The notes: generated by a model not told the origin, from the letters alone. A DNA stretch of 64,000 nucleotides from RGIG3102 sp964369975 (GCA_964369975.1 CAYJFZ010000002.1:186001-250000), one strand, 5' to 3'. Shown: positions 8,885 through 18,016, counted from the first letter of the stretch. Numbers and translations are program-made.

Positions 8885-9841
8885 ATGATTAATGGATTAA
8901 GAGTTTTTGACTCACACTTACACTTCATGGTTAAAAATGGAGACATGGGCGCTTATAGAGATAAATCTAAAACAGAAGAAGAACTACAAGCAAGAAAACT
9001 TATAAGACAAATGAGTACATATCAAACAGAGCAATGGAAAAAAGCTTGGGGCTTTCCTAAAGCAGATCCTGTGCCAGATACTTTAGAAGAAAGTGTAAAA
9101 TTATGGCTTGATGATATGGATAAAAAAGGTGTAGACAAACTTTGTTTTGTTACAGCTGGTAGTTTTGAGACAAGTAATGATAACATGGAAAAAATCATAA
9201 AACTTGGCGGCGGAAAATTCATAGGCTATGCATATCACGACCCATTTGCAAAAAATAGTGCTGAAATTTTAGAAGATGCTATAGTAAATAAAGGTCTTCG
9301 TGGCATTAAGATTTTAGGGCCGGAATTATCAAAACCACTTGATTCAAAAGAACTTTGGCCATTATGGAAAGTTGTAGAAAAATATAATGTTCCTGTATTA
9401 TTCCACTTTGGAATTATGGGGGCAGCCGGCGGTATATCTCATCATGTGAATATATCTCCTGCAATCATCCACGATGTTGCAAAAGCATTCCCTAAAGTAA
9501 AGTTTATTGTACCTCATTTTGGCTGTGGCCAATTAGAAGATACTTTCATGCTTTGCTGGGTTTGCCCAAATGTTTATATAGATACATCAGGCTCAAACCA
9601 ATGGACAAGATGGATGCCGTATAAAATAACAGTTAAAGATTTATTGCAAAGATACTATGAAACAATAGGCCCAAAAAGAATATTATTTGGTACTGATGGT
9701 TCTTGGTTCCCTCGTGGCTTTGTAACTAAATACTATGATTCTCAAGTAAGAGATTGTTTTGAATTAGGTTTCAAAGATGAGGATATAAATGATATATTCT
9801 CAAATAACATAGAAAGAATTTGGAACGAATTTAAAGGATAA
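8885..9841 (+). CDS. amidohydrolase 2 family protein (PF04909-like)
   Basis: TIM-barrel metal-dependent hydrolase or decarboxylase, 318 residues. Visible motifs: DSHLHF (the HxH metal pair) near residue 10, LFHFGI, VPHFGCGQLED and LFGTDGSWFPRG, with the late Asp that is typical of the family. The ATG at 8885 follows GAAAGGAATTCGC; an upstream in-frame start at 8852 would overlap the permease and lacks a ribosome binding site. PF04909 members hydrolyse lactones or amides, or decarboxylate aromatic or amino acids, so the family name alone does not give the reaction. Its place between a transporter and an ArgH-like lyase suggests it processes the imported compound or a breakdown product in the cytoplasm. 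No signal peptide. Confidence 0.85.
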   Translation: MINGLRVFDSHLHFMVKNGDMGAYRDKSKTEEELQARKLIRQMSTYQTEQWKKAWGFPKADPVPDTLEESVKLWLDDMDKKGVDKLCFVTAGSFETSNDNMEKIIKLGGGKFIGYAYHDPFAKNSAEILEDAIVNKGLRGIKILGPELSKPLDSKELWPLWKVVEKYNVPVLFHFGIMGAAGGISHHVNISPAIIHDVAKAFPKVKFIVPHFGCGQLEDTFMLCWVCPNVYIDTSGSNQWTRWMPYKITVKDLLQRYYETIGPKRILFGTDGSWFPRGFVTKYYDSQVRDCFELGFKDEDINDIFSNNIERIWNEFKG

Positions 9842-9855
9842 GAAAAGAGGCTAAT

Positions 9856-10974
9856 TTGGATAAATTTTCAATTAATTCAAGTACAAAACAAGTGCTCTCA
9901 CTTGTTATAAAAAATCAGCCGATTTCACGAAAAGAAATATCAGATATTACTGGTTTATCAAAACCAGCCGTAACTTACAGTATAAACAGCCTTATCGAAA
10001 AAGGGATTGTTATCGAAAGAGGGGATTCGCCCTCCTCATCAAATGGAGGGCCAAGACCCAAAAATCTATTTTTAAATAATAAATATGCTTATGCAATTAG
10101 CATACTTTTAAGACCTTCGACAACCATTTTAAAAATTTGCACTTTAGATGGCGAAATGCTAAAGTCTTTTGAATTTGAATCTACAATTTATAACACATTT
10201 GAAAAAATGACAAAGGCCGTAGTAAAATGCACTAAAGAAATGATTATTGAACTAAATAAAGACAAAGTAATTGGAGTAAGTGTTTCGATTCCTGCAAATA
10301 TAAAAGATAATAAAATTATATTTTCACCACTATATGATGTAAATACATTTTGTGTGGAAAAGGAATTTGAAAAAGAAATCGATACTGATGTTTTTTTTGA
10401 GAGAGATGTTTATAACATGGCATACGGCGAAAGATGGTTTGGTCAAGCAAAAAAATATACAGATTATTTTTGTATTTGGGCAGGAACTGGTATAGGTGGT
10501 GTTGCTGTAGTTAATTCAAAACTTGTAAAGGGTAGTGAGAATTTTGCGGGTGAAATAGGATTTTTAATTACTGATAAAAATGAAATAACTATTGAAAATA
10601 ACTCCTTAAACTCTTTTGGCAGCTTTGAAAAGCAAGCGAGTATCAGCGTTGTAGAACAAAACTTTGATATGGCATTAGAAGACTTGCTTTTAAATTCAAG
10701 CCACAATGAAGCGATAAAAGAAGAAATTATAAAAAAATGCAAAAATTTAGCTTTAGGAATAGCTAATATTGTATTGATATTAAATCCACAAGCAATTATT
10801 ATTAATGGAAGATTTAGACTACTTAAAAAAATAATTAAACCAATTTTAGAAGACACACTAAAAGCAGTTTGCCCAATTGACTGTAAAGTAGAATATTCTG
10901 AAATGGGAAGCAACGCTATAATTTTAGGCGGAGTTTATAATGTAATTAACAAAAGTTTAGGAGTAGAGTTTTAG
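9856..10974 (+). CDS. ROK-family transcriptional regulator (NagC/XylR type)
   Basis: Regulator of 372 residues. An N-terminal winged helix-turn-helix (ISRKEISDITGLSKPAVTYS, about residues 20-40) precedes a ROK sugar-kinase-like domain with a glycine-rich ATP-site-like segment (WAGTGIGGVAVVNSKLVKG) and AGEIG. The usual zinc-binding Cys motif of the ROK family is absent: the matching place reads NSFGSFEKQAS. TTG start at 9856, 5 bases after AAGAGG. It probably represses this operon in the absence of its ligand; the repeated half-sites upstream of 5986 are the obvious candidate operator. Operon neighbours are 14 and 9 bases away. Confidence 0.88.
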   Translation: MDKFSINSSTKQVLSLVIKNQPISRKEISDITGLSKPAVTYSINSLIEKGIVIERGDSPSSSNGGPRPKNLFLNNKYAYAISILLRPSTTILKICTLDGEMLKSFEFESTIYNTFEKMTKAVVKCTKEMIIELNKDKVIGVSVSIPANIKDNKIIFSPLYDVNTFCVEKEFEKEIDTDVFFERDVYNMAYGERWFGQAKKYTDYFCIWAGTGIGGVAVVNSKLVKGSENFAGEIGFLITDKNEITIENNSLNSFGSFEKQASISVVEQNFDMALEDLLLNSSHNEAIKEEIIKKCKNLALGIANIVLILNPQAIIINGRFRLLKKIIKPILEDTLKAVCPIDCKVEYSEMGSNAIILGGVYNVINKSLGVEF

Positions 10975-10983
10975 GGGTATAAA

Positions 10984-12495
10984 ATGATTACAAGACAAGA
11001 AATAGAAAAAAAAGACGGAACTACTTTTCCAGCTAAAAGCTTTCAAAAAAGTGTTTTAGCTCCCGTTTTTGACATACAAAAAAAATATTATTTCAAAGCA
11101 TTTATCGAGATGACAAAAGCCCATGTTGTAATGCTTGAAAAACAAGATTTACTAACAAAAGATGAGGCAAAAACTATACTTGCATCTATGTTAGAAGTAG
11201 AAAAAATCGACTTTGAAAACAGGGAATATGACCCAAGATTTGAAGATTTATTCTTTATGTTTGAAAAAACTTTAGAAGAAAAAATAGGCCCTGATTTAGC
11301 TGGCAAAGTTCATACTGCAAGAAGCAGAAACGATATTTGCGTAGCTGAATTTAGAATGGCTATGCGTGATAGAAATATAAATGTTTTAAACAGTATACTA
11401 AATTTAAAAGATGTATTATTAACTTTAATTAGTGAAAATTTTGAAACAATTATGCCTATGTACACACATACACAGCCAGCACAGCCTTCTACATTATCAC
11501 ATTACTTATTATCAATGTATGATGTGTTATCAAGAGACTACCAAAGATTTTTAGGCGTTGAAAAAGCTGTTAATAAGTCTCCTTTAGGAGCAGCAGCGAT
11601 AACAACTACAGCTTATAACATAAACAGAGAATATACAGCAGAGCTTTTAGGCTTTGACTGTGTTTTAGAAAATAGTTATGATAGTATCTCTTCAACAGAT
11701 CATACCTTAGAATTTGCATCATCATTAATGACTTTATCAATAAATCTATCAAGATTTTTAAAAGATTTATTAGATTGGTGTACTAAAGAATTTAACTTTG
11801 TATACTTAGCTGATGGCTATGTGCAAAAAAGTAGTATAATGCCACAAAAAAGAAATCCTTCTTCTTTAGAAAGAACAAGACCTTTATTAAGTAGGGTATT
11901 ATCTCAAGCACAAAGTGCTTTTACAATTATGCACAATACTCCATACGGAGATATAGTTGATAATGAAGAAGAATTACAAGAGCATATTTATTTAGCTTGT
12001 GATTATGTAGTAGATGCTATGGACTTAATGGCAAATGTTTTAGGTACGATGACAATTAATAAAGAGTTATTATTCTCTTTATCAAAACAAAACTTTATAA
12101 CAGTTACAGAACTTGCTGATACCTTAGTTAGAGAAGCTAAGATATCATTTAGACAAGCTCATAGTGTAACTTCAAGAATAGTAAGAGAATTACATTCAAA
12201 AAATCTTACAAGTGATGATATTACAGAAGATTTTGTGCAGAAAATAGTTCAAGATGTAGTTAAAGTGAAAACAAATATAACTTCTCAAATGATAAAAACT
12301 GCCCTTGATCCTGTAAATTTTGTAAAAGTAAGAAGCATCTTAGGTGGCCCATCTCCAAAAACGGCAATGGGAATGTATAAAAATAGATTACAAAATTATA
12401 AATTACAACAAGAAAGTTTAAATAATATTGTTAAAAAATATGCTAATGCCACAAAGCAGTTAGATGCAAAAATACAAGAAATAATAAAAGGATAA
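10984..12495 (+). CDS. argininosuccinate lyase-like enzyme of the fumarase/aspartase superfamily
   Basis: Lyase of 503 residues, longer than ordinary ArgH (about 460). Superfamily motifs are clear: HTARSRNDI (ArgH-type region 1), MPMYTHTQPAQPSTLSHYLL, and the flexible signature loop SSIMPQKRNPSSLERTRP carrying the catalytic Ser. Family members remove fumarate or a similar group by breaking a C-N bond. No argG or other arginine genes are nearby; the gene sits inside a sugar-type transport operon with an amidohydrolase and two ROK proteins. A biosynthetic ArgH is therefore unlikely. A catabolic lyase acting on an imported N-substituted amino acid is my inference. Start ATG 10984 follows GGGGTATAAA, a weak site, 9 bases after the regulator stop. 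Confidence 0.82.
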   Translation: MITRQEIEKKDGTTFPAKSFQKSVLAPVFDIQKKYYFKAFIEMTKAHVVMLEKQDLLTKDEAKTILASMLEVEKIDFENREYDPRFEDLFFMFEKTLEEKIGPDLAGKVHTARSRNDICVAEFRMAMRDRNINVLNSILNLKDVLLTLISENFETIMPMYTHTQPAQPSTLSHYLLSMYDVLSRDYQRFLGVEKAVNKSPLGAAAITTTAYNINREYTAELLGFDCVLENSYDSISSTDHTLEFASSLMTLSINLSRFLKDLLDWCTKEFNFVYLADGYVQKSSIMPQKRNPSSLERTRPLLSRVLSQAQSAFTIMHNTPYGDIVDNEEELQEHIYLACDYVVDAMDLMANVLGTMTINKELLFSLSKQNFITVTELADTLVREAKISFRQAHSVTSRIVRELHSKNLTSDDITEDFVQKIVQDVVKVKTNITSQMIKTALDPVNFVKVRSILGGPSPKTAMGMYKNRLQNYKLQQESLNNIVKKYANATKQLDAKIQEIIKG

Positions 12496-12500
12496 TATTT

Positions 12501-13382
12501 ATGGTTACAAATCATATAGGCATGGATGTAGGAGGAACTTTCACTAAAATATGCATAGTTGATGATGAATTAAATGTTTTAAAAAAATATAAAGTTCCAA
12601 CTGATGTTTATGATGGGATTTTGACCTTTTTAAAAAATATAATCGATGATGCTATAAAAGAATACGATGTAAAAACTGTTAGCATAGGTTTTCCAGGAGT
12701 AGTAGACTCTAAAAAGGGGACATTGGATACAGCACCTTCCATAATTAAAGGAAGAATGAATGTTAAAGAAGAACTTGAGAAAATCGTAGATGTCAAAATC
12801 TATATTGATAATGATGTTACTTGCTGGGCGGCAGCAGAGGGCAAAGTAGGCTCTTGTGTGGGAGTAGAGGATTATGTGCTTTTAACTATAGGTACAGGCA
12901 TAGGTGCAAGCTTAATTTTAAACTCACAACCATATAAAGGCTTTGATAATGCTGCTGGTGAAATAGGTTATATGGTATTTTTAGAAGATTTAAAGCAAGA
13001 GGCAAGAACTCAAGATGAATTCGGCTCCTTTGAATCAAAATCATCAGCTAAAGCTATGATAGAAGATTATAAAAAGCAAGTAAATAAAGATTTATCAGCC
13101 GAAGAAATTTTAGATAGTTTTTTTAGTGGCGATGAAGCGGCTAAAGACTTTTTTAGTAAAAGGATGGACTACTTAGCGGTAAGTTTAGCCAATATAATTA
13201 CTATTTTGCATCCAAAAACAATTGTTATCGGTGGTGGAATAACTGAAAGATGGCAAGAGTTTGAAGGTCTTTTAAAAGAAAAAATACATAGATTAATATG
13301 TACGAAAACACAAATTGTAGCATCCACAACAGGAAGCTACGGAGGCGCAATCGGCGCTGTAATATTAGGGCTCGAACACTAA
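12501..13382 (+). CDS. ROK-family sugar kinase-like protein
   Basis: ROK protein of 293 residues without a DNA-binding domain. An ATP phosphate-binding motif at the N-terminus (GMDVGGTFTKICIVDD), then GFPGVVDSKKG, the probable catalytic Asp in YIDNDVTCWAAAEGK, and GTGIGASL. As in the ROK regulator of this operon, the normal zinc-binding Cys motif is replaced, here by DEFGSFESKSS. The shared GSFE sequence suggests the two proteins belong to one subgroup. It probably phosphorylates a sugar or sugar-like compound released from the imported substrate. Start ATG 12501 with AAAGGAT, 5 bases after the lyase stop. Confidence 0.85.
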   Translation: MVTNHIGMDVGGTFTKICIVDDELNVLKKYKVPTDVYDGILTFLKNIIDDAIKEYDVKTVSIGFPGVVDSKKGTLDTAPSIIKGRMNVKEELEKIVDVKIYIDNDVTCWAAAEGKVGSCVGVEDYVLLTIGTGIGASLILNSQPYKGFDNAAGEIGYMVFLEDLKQEARTQDEFGSFESKSSAKAMIEDYKKQVNKDLSAEEILDSFFSGDEAAKDFFSKRMDYLAVSLANIITILHPKTIVIGGGITERWQEFEGLLKEKIHRLICTKTQIVASTTGSYGGAIGAVILGLEH

Positions 13383-13430
13383 ATAGTATAGTGTGAGAAT
13401 AAATAAAACACAGAAATGAAAGGAAATACT

Positions 13431-14732
13431 ATGAAAAAATTACTTAGTTTACTTCTTGCAATCGCTTTGATGACATCTCTTTTAACAGCATGTTCATCAG
13501 GCGGTGACGACCAAACTGCTGAAGACGGTGTTGTTACAATTGAATATTGGCAATATGTGTATGAAGCAAAAGTTAATATTATGGATGATTTAATCGCTGA
13601 ATTCGAAGCAGCAAATCCAGATATTAAAGTTGAGCACATGACTTTCCCTTATGCTGATTATGAACAAAAATTAGCAGCAGAGATTGCAGCTACTGTAAAC
13701 TCTTCAGACGGCCCGAATATCATTAACATATTCTACGGCTGGGTGCCAAAATATGTTCAATCAGGCGTATTAGCACCTTTACCAGAAGAAAGTTTCCCAG
13801 CTACAATGCTTGATACAGAATTTGCACCTATGGTACAAATCAACAAAATAGAAGGTACATACTACACAATACCAATCGCTGTTAGAACATCAGCTTTATT
13901 CTACAATAAAACATTACTAACAGAAGCTGGCTATACAGTTGAAGATGTACCAACAGACTTAATGGAATATGTAGAATTTGCAGAAGGTTTATCAATTTGG
14001 GATGGCGAAACATTAGTTAGAGCTGGCCAAACTTGGGAACCAAATGGTCAATACCACTCATGGTTCAGACCTGTGTTAATGGAGCAATTCGGCGCTACAC
14101 CAATTAGCGAAGATGGTAAAACAGCTAACTGGGAAAGCCAAGAAGCTATTGATGCATTTGAATTCTTTATGTCATTAACAACAGACTACAAATTAGGCGT
14201 TGCAGGCTTTTATACAGATGATGTAACAGCATTCTCATCAGGAAACGCAGTTTTCCATGTTGATGGTTCATACAGATTAGGTACATTAGGAACTAATATG
14301 ACAGAACATGAATGGGGTGTAATGCCTCTTCCAACATACAACGGCGTAAGTGGTTCATTCGGTTCATTCTGGACAAATGGTATCACAGCAAAAACAACTG
14401 AAGACGAAGCTAAATTAGCAGCATCAGTTAAATTCTTAGAATTTATCACAAGTGAAGAAGTTATGGTTAGATGGACTAGTGAAGTTGGAGAAATAGGCGC
14501 AAGATCAGCAATCACAGAATACGAAGAATTTACAAGTGATCCAAACCTTGCTCCATTCATCGATGCTTTAGAATACGCAACATCTTACTTCTATGTTGAT
14601 GAAGCAGCTGATAAACAAATCATTATGACAGCAATTGACGAAGTGTTATTAGAAGGAAAAACTCCTGAAGAAGCATTAATTGCAGCTGATGAAAAAGCTC
14701 AAGAATTATTAGACGATTACTGGGCTGAATAA
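13431..14732 (+). CDS. extracellular solute-binding lipoprotein of the ABC importer
   Basis: Family 1 substrate-binding protein, 433 residues. Signal peptide with lipobox LLTAC, then the typical start of the mature protein (VVTIEYWQYVYEAK) and a C-terminal pattern (EEALIAADEKAQELLDDYW) normal for sugar binders. ATG 13431 follows GAAAGGAAA; an upstream in-frame ATG at 13416 has no such site and would spoil the signal peptide. It captures the substrate outside the cell for the permeases at 7131 and 8044. Its codons use more C-ending forms (AAC, TTC, TAC) than the preceding genes, as expected for a highly expressed gene. It ends the operon at a strong terminator. Confidence 0.94.
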   Translation: MKKLLSLLLAIALMTSLLTACSSGGDDQTAEDGVVTIEYWQYVYEAKVNIMDDLIAEFEAANPDIKVEHMTFPYADYEQKLAAEIAATVNSSDGPNIINIFYGWVPKYVQSGVLAPLPEESFPATMLDTEFAPMVQINKIEGTYYTIPIAVRTSALFYNKTLLTEAGYTVEDVPTDLMEYVEFAEGLSIWDGETLVRAGQTWEPNGQYHSWFRPVLMEQFGATPISEDGKTANWESQEAIDAFEFFMSLTTDYKLGVAGFYTDDVTAFSSGNAVFHVDGSYRLGTLGTNMTEHEWGVMPLPTYNGVSGSFGSFWTNGITAKTTEDEAKLAASVKFLEFITSEEVMVRWTSEVGEIGARSAITEYEEFTSDPNLAPFIDALEYATSYFYVDEAADKQIIMTAIDEVLLEGKTPEEALIAADEKAQELLDDYWAE

Positions 14733-14767
14733 TTTATAATTTTCATATCATAAATAGTTGTTAAACC

Positions 14768-14797
14768 AAAAAACACCCATAGTAATGGGTGTTTTTT
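14768..14797 (+). terminator. terminator of the ABC/lyase operon
   Basis: AAAAAACACCCAT and ATGGGTGTTTTTT flank a 4-base loop: a strong GC-core stem with a T-run, 36 bases after the binding-protein stop. Confidence 0.92.
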
Positions 14798-14926
14798 GTA
14801 TTTTGGATAAATATTTTAATTATTAATAAATGAAGCATCTGTTAGAATATTAAATAAATATAAAAAGTAAATTTATAATATAAAATAGACTCATTGATAC
14901 AAATAATAATTAAATTAATTACTAAA

Positions 14927-14960
14927 AACAAAAAGCTCCTTTTAAAAGGAGCTTTTTGTT
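14927..14960. terminator. bidirectional terminator
   Basis: AAAAAGCTCCTTTT directly followed by its complement AAAAGGAGCTTTTT and T-runs on both strands. It mainly serves the minus-strand amidohydrolase whose stop is at 14995. The 130 bases between this and the previous terminator are AT-rich and hold no recognisable feature. Confidence 0.85.
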
Positions 14961-14994
14961 TATCATAAAATTTTATTTATAATGTTTGTAATAA

Positions 14995-16173
14995 TTATCC
15001 TTTAGCAACCTCACCGTTAACAATAACAGTTTCAGCTTCTGCTAAATAATGGAATGGGTCTGTTGACCAGATAACAATATCAGCATCTTTGCCCACTTCA
15101 ATAGAGCCAACTCTATCACTAACACCACAAAGTTTTGCAGCGTTTATAGTTAAAGCCTTTAATGTTGTCATATAGCTTAAGCCGTGTTTAATAAAGATTG
15201 CAGCCTGTGTTCTCATTTGCTCAATTGGAATAACTGGATGATCAGTCATAATAGCAAATTCAATACCGTTTTCTTCTAAAATTCTACCACTATCAAAAGT
15301 CTTTTTAAATACTTCAAGTTTAGATTTGCCGATAAAAGTTGGGCCAATAATAACGCCTTTACCTTTTTCTTTTAATAATTCAGGTATTATGTAGCCTTCT
15401 GTACAGTGTTCGATAGTGCCATCTAAATTGAATTCTTCCATAATTTTTAAAGCAGTAACGATATCATTTTGTTGGTGTGCGTGAATTTTTACAGGCAGGC
15501 CTGCAAAAACTTTACTTAAACCTTCAAGTTTTGAATCATATGCAACTTCTTTAGCATCTTCTTTACCATCAGCTAAGTCTTTTTCATATTTTTGCTTTTT
15601 ATCATAATAGCTTTTTGCTTTAGTTAAATTTTCCCTAAGCATAGCAGCAATAGCCATTCTTGTCATAGGCATTTTACCTTTTGAGCCAAAAACTCTTTTT
15701 GGATTTTCGCCTAAAGCCATTTTCATAAATGATTCTTCAACTACACACATATCATAAACAGTTTTGCCATGTGTTTTTAAGATACAAAAAGTACCTGCAA
15801 TTATTTCGCCACTACCAGGACCTGTTGCAACAGTAGTAATACCTGCTTCTAAAGCTGTTCTAAAAGAAGCATCATGAAATTTAACACCATCAATACCTCT
15901 TAAATGAGGAACTATTGGATCTGTTAATTCATTAGTGTCATTGCCCATTTCAAGTCCTTCATCTTGAGAAATCCCGATATGACAATGCGACTCAATAAAG
16001 CCAGGAGTTACAAGTTTAGACTTAGCATCTATAACTTTTGCATTTGGGAAATCGCCTTCTTTAATTTCGCCGATTTTTGCAATTTTTTTGTTTTCGATAA
16101 GTATATCGCAAACTCTTTGTTCATCTTCGCCCTCTGCCATACTTTGCAAAAGAGCATTTTTGATTAATATCAT
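14995..16173 (-). CDS. amidohydrolase (imidazolonepropionase-like group)
   Basis: Amidohydrolase-superfamily enzyme, 392 residues. Metal-site motifs: ESHCHIGI (HxH) at about residue 60, the KIHAHQQND region, the conserved His in TIEHCTEGYIIPE, and IMTDHPVIP with the late Asp and His. An alpha-helical insertion with many Lys lies around residues 185-215. Start: the ATG at 16173 is 9 bases past GGAGG; the in-frame ATG at 16182 overlaps that site and is rejected. No signal peptide, so cytoplasmic. It stands alone between terminators. Related enzymes hydrolyse cyclic amides or act as dipeptidases; the substrate cannot be deduced. Confidence 0.85.
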   Translation of the reverse strand: MILIKNALLQSMAEGEDEQRVCDILIENKKIAKIGEIKEGDFPNAKVIDAKSKLVTPGFIESHCHIGISQDEGLEMGNDTNELTDPIVPHLRGIDGVKFHDASFRTALEAGITTVATGPGSGEIIAGTFCILKTHGKTVYDMCVVEESFMKMALGENPKRVFGSKGKMPMTRMAIAAMLRENLTKAKSYYDKKQKYEKDLADGKEDAKEVAYDSKLEGLSKVFAGLPVKIHAHQQNDIVTALKIMEEFNLDGTIEHCTEGYIIPELLKEKGKGVIIGPTFIGKSKLEVFKKTFDSGRILEENGIEFAIMTDHPVIPIEQMRTQAAIFIKHGLSYMTTLKALTINAAKLCGVSDRVGSIEVGKDADIVIWSTDPFHYLAEAETVIVNGEVAKG

Positions 16174-16235
16174 TGTAAACATCCTCCATTTACTTTTTTT
16201 AAATATTATACCATTTTACTTATATTTTTTCAATA

Positions 16236-16280
16236 AAAATCCTACTTATATAAATATAATTTAAAATAAGTAGGATGATT
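16236..16280 (-). terminator. terminator of the lipoprotein gene at 16283
   Basis: On the minus strand ATCCTACTTA, an AT-rich loop and TAAGTAGGAT are followed by TTTTTATT. It lies just after the stop at 16283. Confidence 0.75.
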
Positions 16281-16282
16281 AA

Positions 16283-17041
16283 TTAAAAGCTTAGTAATGA
16301 GTTTAAATCTGCCTCAACATAATCGCTAAAATCAGGGAAAGTCATACTAACAGCTTCGTTAAAACTATTAAATATCATTGTAACTTTACCAATTTCAGCA
16401 CCAGTATCATCAAGAAAATAAGTAGTTTGCTGCTTAATATTTCCTTCGCTGTCTACTGTAATTGAGCCGGTAACATCGCTGTATACTGAAGAATTTAAAT
16501 CAGTAAGTGAAGTGAATCCAGCCATAGAATCTGCAAAGCCTGTAGAATAACCAAAATTAAATGTTGTCGTTTTGTTTTCTTCATCTACAAAAACACTGAC
16601 ATCTTTAAAGTAATCTTCCGTTACAGCTTGTGAGGGGATAAAAGTAGTATGATCAAGGCCTAAATCAGTATAAGAAGCCGCTTGCTTTATTTTCATCCCA
16701 AAGGCATCTATATAAGCGAATTGATCTACATAATAAATATCAAAGCTTAGGGGCATACCTGAAATGGGTATATCCATTTCCATTTGCATTTTTGGATTTT
16801 CTAAATCAGAAATATCAGCTATTATAGAAACTTCTGCATTTATTTCATCAGGTTCTTGCATTTGCATTTCTAAAGTCATATCAAAGTATTCAATATCAGC
16901 ATTTGCAAAGTTTGAGTTGTATATCTCTAATAGGGCGGTTGTAGGGTCTTGTAAAACTTCTTGCATAGGCTCTGTTTCACTACAGGCAGTTAAAGAAAAA
17001 AGCATTACAAAACTCATTAAAATAATCGTTAATTTTTTCAT
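16283..17041 (-). CDS. predicted lipoprotein, 252 residues, LolA/DUF6612-like
   Basis: Signal peptide with lipobox SLTAC (Cys at about 20). The mature part is rich in alternating beta-strand patterns: MTLEMQMQEP, MQMEMDIPISG, ITVDSEGNIKQQTTYF. This resembles the open-barrel lipoproteins grouped around LolA and DUF6612 in Firmicutes, but I am not certain of the family. Such proteins sit on the outer face of the membrane, and their roles are mostly unknown. ATG 17041 follows AAAGGAGTAATTTT. Probably a single-gene unit with its own terminator. The 260 bases between it and pyrH hold divergent promoter sequence. Confidence 0.7.
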   Translation of the reverse strand: MKKLTIILMSFVMLFSLTACSETEPMQEVLQDPTTALLEIYNSNFANADIEYFDMTLEMQMQEPDEINAEVSIIADISDLENPKMQMEMDIPISGMPLSFDIYYVDQFAYIDAFGMKIKQAASYTDLGLDHTTFIPSQAVTEDYFKDVSVFVDEENKTTTFNFGYSTGFADSMAGFTSLTDLNSSVYSDVTGSITVDSEGNIKQQTTYFLDDTGAEIGKVTMIFNSFNEAVSMTFPDFSDYVEADLNSLLSF

Positions 17042-17305
17042 AAAATTACTCCTTTAAAAAGTTGAAAATATTTTATTTTTGCATGAATTCATTAAATATT
17101 CATGCGAAAAATATAGATATTCGTATATGTAATTATTATATCAGTTTAAAAATATATATGCAAGAAAATCTTACAATTATTCAATATATGTACATACTTA
17201 TGTTGCAATTATGAAATTTCGGATATTTTTTAATTTTAAACTTTACTTTAATGATATAATATAGTAAAATATATTAAGAATAAATGAAAGATGAGGTGTT
17301 TTGCT

Positions 17306-18010
17306 TTGCCTATACAGTATAAAAGAGTTTTAATAAAACTAAGCGGAGAGGCATTAGCCGGAAACAAGGGTTTTGGACTTGAGTATAATACGGTTATTGA
17401 TATCTGTAAAAACATTAAACAGGCGCACGATTTAGGAGTAGAAATTGGTATAGTCGTAGGTGGTGGTAATTTCTGGAGAGGCAGAACAAGCGGCGATATG
17501 GAAAGAACAAGGGCGGACCAAATAGGTATGCTTGCAACAGTAATGAATGCTCTTTCAGTAGCCGATGCGTTAGAAAGTTTAGGTGTTGAAGTTAGAGTGC
17601 AAACAGCCCTGCAAATGCAGCAAGTAGCAGAGCCTTACATAAGAAATAGAGCAACAAGGCATTTAGAAAAAGGAAGAATAGTGATTTTTGCTTGTGGTAC
17701 AGGTAATCCTTATTTTTCAACAGACACAGCAGCAGCTTTAAGAGCAGCTGAAATAAATGCAGATATTATTTTTAAAGCAACAATGGTAGATGGAGTTTAC
17801 GATAAAGACCCTAAAACAAATCCTGATGCTAAAAAATATGATACTTTATCTTTTACAAAGGTGCTAAATGATCAATTAAATGTAATGGATATGACAGCAG
17901 CAACAATGTGTAGAGATAATAATTTACCAATATTAGTATTTGATTTATCAGATGGAAATATATCAAAAGCTGTAAAAGGCGAAAAAATAGGAACATTAGT
18001 TAAGGAGTAA
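17306..18010 (+). CDS. pyrH: UMP kinase
   Basis: Phosphorylates UMP to UDP for pyrimidine nucleotide synthesis; hexameric amino-acid-kinase-family enzyme, 234 residues. YKRVLIKLSGEAL at the N-terminus, the glycine-rich GIVVGGGNFWRGR, and the C-terminal DGVYDKDPKTNPDAKKYD nucleotide-binding segment are diagnostic. Start: TTG at 17306 (protein begins MPIQYKRV), 8 bases after GAGGTG. The in-frame ATG at 17291 overlaps that ribosome binding site and is rejected. A -10-like TATAAT is seen at 17255-17260, but its -35 is weak. First gene of a housekeeping operon that probably continues to polC. Confidence 0.97.
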   Translation: MPIQYKRVLIKLSGEALAGNKGFGLEYNTVIDICKNIKQAHDLGVEIGIVVGGGNFWRGRTSGDMERTRADQIGMLATVMNALSVADALESLGVEVRVQTALQMQQVAEPYIRNRATRHLEKGRIVIFACGTGNPYFSTDTAAALRAAEINADIIFKATMVDGVYDKDPKTNPDAKKYDTLSFTKVLNDQLNVMDMTAATMCRDNNLPILVFDLSDGNISKAVKGEKIGTLVKE

Positions 18011-18016
18011 AATAAG

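Noticed and set aside
10100..10115. TTCGACA inside the ROK regulator as a Spo0A box.
   Set aside because: Within coding sequence, single, and not near a promoter; probably chance.
10464..10913. A 149-codon minus-strand frame within the ROK regulator.
   Set aside because: Overlaps a well supported gene fully; composition is typical of antisense frames in AT-rich DNA.
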